From CAZERD01 sp964515405 (GTDB lineage Bacteria > Campylobacterota_A > Desulfurellia > Desulfurellales > CAZERD01): a stretch of 9,998 bases of DNA. Position 1 is the first letter of the stretch; each line of letters opens with the position of its first letter. The notes under the pieces were generated by a model, which saw only the letters and a program-made list of their open reading frames with translations, did no database searches and was not told where the DNA came from. The position numbers and the translations under genes were made by a program. Location: contig CAZERD010000054.1 in assembly GCA_964515405.1 (NCBI GenBank), positions 1 through 9,998 on the forward strand, given 5' to 3'. Positions 6,198 through 9,998 of the stretch are shown here, one piece after another.

Positions 6198-7520
6198 CAC
6201 TAACTTAAAAATACGATATGAAGCCTTAACACAATCATTGAGGCTTATGCCCCAAAAGGCGTTTCCAGTGATGTAAACGTTTTTGTTTCTCTTCTCAAAA
6301 CCTAGCAGTGCCCGCAGGACTTTCTTATGCTCAAGCGTATAAAGCGGAATCCCTCTAGGATACCTTATCACCCTTACATAATCAAACGGAGCATACAGAC
6401 CGGCGCTCCTTTGCAACTCCCTAACGGCAATTTCGACTGAGTCAGTTCTTAACGCACCTTCCTTTCTAACAGCCCCACCTATCATAACTCTAACCAACAG
6501 ATGATCTCCCTGGGCCCTACCCTCAAAGATACTGGAATCAAAAAGAACACCTATCACATCATCCAAAGAATCCAGAGAAAACAGGTACCCATAGGCATTT
6601 ACCACTCCCGGAAGCTTCGCCTTATTAAAACCCATGGCAACTACTGTAATCGGGGCATAGTTCAATCCCTTAAGCCTAAGTGAGAAAGATTCATCTAACT
6701 CCTCCACAATCCCAGACAACGCATATGACGGAACAGCTAGAACAACAGCGTCTGCTTCAATAATTCCAGAATCGCAGACCACCTGATACCCACCTCTCCC
6801 TCTCCTGATACTCAATGCCGTCCCCTTGAACACATTAACACCAGAAGCAAGATGCCTAACGAAACTCCCAATGCCCCTTTTAAAAGACAAAAGCCCAGAA
6901 GAAAAACCTCCAGAAGCGCTACCCGTCTCGGCCTTTCTTTCCCTGATTAGACTCAACAGACCCCTTGTAAGGGAACCATATTCTCTCTCAATCTCCTTTA
7001 TCCTCGGAAAGGCACTCTCAACACTTATAGAGGATGGATCAGCGGCATAGATACCCACAGCCATAGGACCTATCAGCTTCACCAGCATCTCCCTACCAAG
7101 TCTTCTCTCAACAAAATGCTCCAAGGTTTCATCAAACTTCAGTGGAGAAACAAAAGGTTCAGCAAGGATTCTTACTTTCCCCTTTAGGCTCATTAAACCA
7201 GACATAAAAAGCTCAAGAGGATTTGATGACACCTCATACAACCTCCCCGAAGAAAAGATGAATCTCCTCTCTGAAGATCCCCTGCTTTCTATAACCTCTC
7301 TATCAAAACCAGACTCATATACTAGACGTTTTATATCTTCCTTATTCTTCAAAAACCCATTCGGACCTGCCTCTACAACGTAACCATATTCATATATAGT
7401 CCTTGCTGTCCCGCCTATTTCGCCCCTCTCCACAAGCATAACATCATGCGGTGTATTATTGCGTATCAAATAAGCACAAGATACCCCTGAAATTCCACCA
7501 CCTACAACACAGACCCTCAC
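6186..7520 (-). CDS. hemY: Protoporphyrinogen/coproporphyrinogen oxidase, FAD-dependent (HemY/HemG type)
   Basis: This flavoprotein removes six electrons from a porphyrinogen to give the porphyrin, normally with O2 as acceptor. The 444-aa product begins with the dinucleotide-binding fold VCVVGGGISG (3-12). DVMLVERGEIGGTAR (26-40) follows, with Glu31 expected to bind the FAD ribose. The family stretch LIGPMAVGIYAADPSSISVE and the C-terminal FAD motif YITGNAFWGISLNDC are present. The start is GTG, overlapping the hemH stop as GTGA, with AAGGAG (7535-7530) 9 nt upstream. It is the last gene of the polA-hemE-hemH-hemY run. Whether it uses protoporphyrinogen (classical route) or coproporphyrinogen (the Bacillus CgoX route) cannot be decided from the sequence. 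In Gram-negatives the former is usual, but the hemEHY order is that of Bacillus. HemQ, which would settle it, is not in view. Confidence 0.92.
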   Translation of the reverse strand: MRVCVVGGGISGVSCAYLIRNNTPHDVMLVERGEIGGTARTIYEYGYVVEAGPNGFLKNKEDIKRLVYESGFDREVIESRGSSERRFIFSSGRLYEVSSNPLELFMSGLMSLKGKVRILAEPFVSPLKFDETLEHFVERRLGREMLVKLIGPMAVGIYAADPSSISVESAFPRIKEIEREYGSLTRGLLSLIRERKAETGSASGGFSSGLLSFKRGIGSFVRHLASGVNVFKGTALSIRRGRGGYQVVCDSGIIEADAVVLAVPSYALSGIVEELDESFSLRLKGLNYAPITVVAMGFNKAKLPGVVNAYGYLFSLDSLDDVIGVLFDSSIFEGRAQGDHLLVRVMIGGAVRKEGALRTDSVEIAVRELQRSAGLYAPFDYVRVIRYPRGIPLYTLEHKKVLRALLGFEKRNKNVYITGNAFWGISLNDCVKASYRIFKLVKGT

Positions 7521-8371
7521 CCTACAACTCTCCTTAAAAACTCCACAAAATCAACATCATCGTTTAAGCATCTCATACGCTTGAAACACTTAAAACCGTA
7601 CTCCAAAGCCAGTTTCCTATACTCCTCATCTATTTCTCTCAAAGTCTCAGAATTTTCGGCGATAAAACTTATAGGCACAACAACTATACCATCATAGTGA
7701 CCAGCAAGCCTCTTTATAACCTCACCCGTAGAAGGCAAAAGCCACCTAATCCTACCAAACCTTGATTGAAACGACAAAAACACACTCCTACCCAATAGAG
7801 AAGAAAGTAACCTTCTGAAAACCTCAAGATCCTCCTTGTAGGGATCCCTCCTCTTTACAGCAGTACTCAGCGGAATGCTATGAGCAGAAAGCAAAACCAC
7901 ACTCTTAATTGGACACGACGACAAGGCCTCAATGATCCGCTTTACAATCATGTCAGCATATTCCTGATATATACAGAAAGGAGGAACAACCTTCCTCGTA
8001 TGTTCCAATATCTTTCCATGCGTTGCATAAGAGTAAAACGGATACATGGCAACAGTCCTAGCACCTTTAACCATCCTGTGGAAGAGCGGTTCAGAATACA
8101 CATAGCCAACCCGAACCTCCTTACCATTCATCCCCTCAAGCAATTTAGCTTGGGCTGACGTAATGTCAAACAGCGGCGTAGAAAAACGCGATTCAAGCAT
8201 TGCTCTGGCTCTCATAAAGGTAAACACCAAAGCCAGCACGGTTCTCAACGGTTGGGCCACAAAGAGAATGTTTCTATCCTCAAACATACGAAACAAAAAC
8301 GGAACAATATCACGAATCCTCCTCACTCCACCCATATTTACAAGCAGAATGGACTCTCTATTTGAATCCAT
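7517..8371 (-). CDS. hemH: Ferrochelatase (diverged)
   Basis: Ferrochelatase inserts Fe2+ into a porphyrin to make heme (or coproheme). The product is 284 aa from ATG 8371. It begins close to the family motif ILLVNMGG, carries the catalytic His in LLSAHSIP (His164), and keeps FQSRFG..RWLLPST and VVVPISF. The downstream catalytic Glu is present (SETLREIDEEY, Glu242). Two departures are visible. The SEH/SDH of the family reads AEN, so the usual His before the Glu is Asn240. The N-terminal GGGSPL motif is replaced by SRFSTPL. An upstream in-frame TTG at 8434 would add 21 residues without family similarity. ATG 8371 is preferred because GGAAG lies about 8 nt upstream and the product then starts like other ferrochelatases. 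The start overlaps the hemE stop by 14 nt. Confidence 0.9.
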   Translation of the reverse strand: MDSNRESILLVNMGGVRRIRDIVPFLFRMFEDRNILFVAQPLRTVLALVFTFMRARAMLESRFSTPLFDITSAQAKLLEGMNGKEVRVGYVYSEPLFHRMVKGARTVAMYPFYSYATHGKILEHTRKVVPPFCIYQEYADMIVKRIIEALSSCPIKSVVLLSAHSIPLSTAVKRRDPYKEDLEVFRRLLSSLLGRSVFLSFQSRFGRIRWLLPSTGEVIKRLAGHYDGIVVVPISFIAENSETLREIDEEYRKLALEYGFKCFKRMRCLNDDVDFVEFLRRVVG

Positions 8372-9344
8372 GAACAACTTCCACGAGATACCTAACAGCT
8401 CTTTCGCTGGTTTGAGGCAAGAGACCTTCACCAACGTTGAATATATGAGGTCTACCCCTCATTGACTCAAGGATCTCAACAGCTTTTCTTTTTATAGTTT
8501 TAAAGTCAGCAAAAAGAGCAACATTATCAAGATTTCCCTGGGTGCACTTCCCGGTCCGGATGCTCAGTCCCTTCATATCACTCCTGTAGTCAACACCAAG
8601 ACAATCAAAAGCATCAGCAAACCTCCATACACCCAAATGCTCTGAAGAGTGTGAGTAATAAATGACCGGAGCGTCAACAGCTCTAGCTATCTCAATATTA
8701 TATGGAGCTACAAACTCATCGTAAAGATCAGAAGATAGAATCCCTGCCCACGAATCAAAGAGCTGAACAACATCACACCCAGACTCAATCTGAAAAGCTA
8801 AATAATCAACCGTAACTGCTGTCAGTTCCTTCATAATGGATTTGAATTCCTCCGGGTGTCTGTAGATGAACCTCCTAACCTTGTAAAAACTCTTACCACC
8901 ACCCAGCAGATAACACGCCACAGTAAAAGGAGCACCAGCAAAACCCAATAAGACAAAACCATCCACCTTATCCTTGACCATCTTGACTGTGGTTCCAACA
9001 AACTCAAGCTTCCTTCTCACATCAGAAATAGGTTTCATGGATTTCAAATTCATCTTCACCAACGGTGGTTTGTTTTCCTCATAATGAACCCTAGCATCAA
9101 ACACGAGGAGAGGAATAAGTATATCTGAAAAGAGTATGAGGGCATCAACCCCCAGCTCAAGTGGTAACATTGTGACCTCTGCTGCTACCATGGGATTAGT
9201 GCACATTTCAAGAAAGGTATATTTTTTCTTTACCTCCCTGTAAGACTCAAGAAACCTACCCGCTTGCCTCATCAACCAAATAATAGGCCTTTTACTAGGT
9301 ATACCACGGATAGTATTCAGAAAATCATCCCTTCTATTTTGCAT
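8358..9344 (-). CDS. hemE: Uroporphyrinogen III decarboxylase
   Basis: This cytosolic enzyme removes the four acetate carboxyls of uroporphyrinogen III to give coproporphyrinogen III. From ATG 9344 it is 328 aa, normal for the family. Signature 1 (PIIWLMRQAGRFLESYRE, Arg-rich substrate pocket at about 20-37) is intact. So are LILFSDILIPL with the pyrrole-binding Asp (about 74), signature 2 GFAGAPFTVACYLLGGG, and QLFDSWAG. Near the C-terminus the family's FNLGHGI reads FNVGEGL, so a normally conserved His is Glu306. An upstream in-frame GTG (9362) would add six residues. ATG 9344 fits family N-termini better, though neither has a strong Shine-Dalgarno. The start overlaps the polA stop by 11 nt, which points to translational coupling. 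Confidence 0.93.
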   Translation of the reverse strand: MQNRRDDFLNTIRGIPSKRPIIWLMRQAGRFLESYREVKKKYTFLEMCTNPMVAAEVTMLPLELGVDALILFSDILIPLLVFDARVHYEENKPPLVKMNLKSMKPISDVRRKLEFVGTTVKMVKDKVDGFVLLGFAGAPFTVACYLLGGGKSFYKVRRFIYRHPEEFKSIMKELTAVTVDYLAFQIESGCDVVQLFDSWAGILSSDLYDEFVAPYNIEIARAVDAPVIYYSHSSEHLGVWRFADAFDCLGVDYRSDMKGLSIRTGKCTQGNLDNVALFADFKTIKRKAVEILESMRGRPHIFNVGEGLLPQTSERAVRYLVEVVHGFK

Positions 9345-9998
9345 CAAACCAATTATCCGCACTCTTTATATTAACGCTCAAAGGTGTCTTAAAGTCCACC
9401 GCGCTCTCCATCACTTCTTTAGTTAAGCTTATAACCTTATCCACAACATCTTCCCTGCACTCTATCAGAAGCTCATCATGTACCTGCAACACTATGTCTG
9501 CATCCAAACCTTTAAGTTCATCTCCTAGTTTCACCATAGCTATCTTTATTATATCAGCAGCAGTCCCTTGAACCCTCATATTCAAAGCTGCCCTCTTTTC
9601 AAACTCAGCCTGCCTCTTATCCGATCCCGTGATGGATGGAAAATACCTCCTCCTGTGGAAATAAGTCTCAGAATACCCATGCTCTTCAGCAAATCTAATA
9701 GACTCATCTATAAAACCCCTGACTCTCTTGAACCTCCTGAAGTAATTCTCTATAAGTTCCCTAGCCCTACCAGGGGTAATACCCAAGGTTTTGGAAAGGG
9801 ATACATAACCCATACCATATAATATACCGAAATTAATGACCTTGGCCATCCTCCTCATGTTGTGATCTACCATGGACGGTATAACATTAAACACCTTCAC
9901 AGCAGCCTCTGTGTGTATATCAAGACCCCTCTCAAATATACTAAACAGCTCCTCATCGCCGGACATCTCACACAATACCCTCAGCTCAACCTGAGAAT
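9334..9998 (-). CDS. polA: DNA polymerase I, C-terminal polymerase domain (5' part beyond window)
   Basis: PolA fills gaps in repair and replaces RNA primers. About 221 C-terminal residues are visible. At the window edge SQVELRVL is the end of motif A (the catalytic Asp just precedes it, outside). DIHT follows, then the O-helix motif B RRMAKVINFGILYG with Lys, Phe and Tyr all present. RVQGTAADIIK and motif C VLQVHDELLIEC, with the catalytic HisAsp, complete the active site. The O-helix Phe is the residue type associated with ddNTP discrimination in this family. The frame is open to the edge, so this is a truncation by the window and not a short gene. The exonuclease domains, the start and the promoter are not visible. 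The gene ends inside the hemE start region and probably heads the hem transcript. Confidence 0.96.
   Translation of the reverse strand, partial: SQVELRVLCEMSGDEELFSIFERGLDIHTEAAVKVFNVIPSMVDHNMRRMAKVINFGILYGMGYVSLSKTLGITPGRARELIENYFRRFKRVRGFIDESIRFAEEHGYSETYFHRRRYFPSITGSDKRQAEFEKRAALNMRVQGTAADIIKIAMVKLGDELKGLDADIVLQVHDELLIECREDVVDKVISLTKEVMESAVDFKTPLSVNIKSADNWFDAK

Noticed and set aside
8372..8434. Longer ferrochelatase starting at TTG 8434
   Set aside because: The extra 21 residues do not resemble ferrochelatase N-termini and lie inside the conserved end of hemE. ATG 8371 has a Shine-Dalgarno-like GGAAG.
1..9998. CRISPR arrays, insertion sequences, toxin-antitoxin or phage genes
   Set aside because: No repeat-spacer pattern, terminal inverted repeats, transposase or phage motifs were seen on either strand. 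Nearly all bases are covered by housekeeping genes.

Overview
The window looks like chromosomal housekeeping DNA from a Gram-negative (diderm) bacterium. It carries lptD, so the cell should have an LPS-type outer membrane. It also carries a sigma-54 activator next to a glnA promoter of -24/-12 type, a FAD-type heme pathway and a FlhB-like export fragment. By eye the base composition is about 40-45% GC, with heavy use of ATA for Ile and AGA/AGG for Arg. That codon use is common in thermophilic deep-branching phyla, but the phylum cannot be fixed from the sequence alone. I see no mobile element, CRISPR array or obvious defence or novel system, and gene density is very high.

Layout. Positions 1-53 hold the 5' part of a tRNA-Lys(TTT) on the minus strand, cut by the window edge. 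A compact divergent control region (54-179) has one near-consensus sigma-70 promoter for the tRNA and another for the plus-strand operon rnhA-lptD-flhB-like (about 180-3087). The genes of this operon overlap by 4 nt and 1 nt. The operon ends tail-to-tail, with a 14-bp overlap, against a minus-strand NifA-like sigma-54 activator (3074-4615). The 147-bp gap between that gene and the divergent glnA carries a -24/-12 (sigma-54) promoter for glnA and a weaker, possibly leaderless, promoter for the activator. glnA (4763-6175) encodes an adenylylation-type glutamine synthetase. It converges on a minus-strand operon, polA-hemE-hemH-hemY (9998-6186), whose genes all overlap by 4-14 nt. A compact hairpin at 6178-6197 separates the two units.

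How the genes fit together. The activator and glnA form a plausible nitrogen-regulation pair. HemE, HemH and HemY catalyse late steps of tetrapyrrole and heme synthesis, in the same order as the Bacillus hemEHY operon. PolA (repair and RNA-primer removal) sits upstream of them. RNase HI also removes RNA from RNA/DNA hybrids and shares a transcript with the outer-membrane LPS translocon and a stand-alone FlhB C-domain.

Points for a second look: the RNase HI gene has no ATG, GTG or TTG that would include its first catalytic Asp, yet it has an excellent promoter and Shine-Dalgarno pointing at an ATC codon. The activator has GAFTSA in place of GAFTGA. HemE and HemH each differ at a normally conserved residue (His to Glu, and His to Asn).
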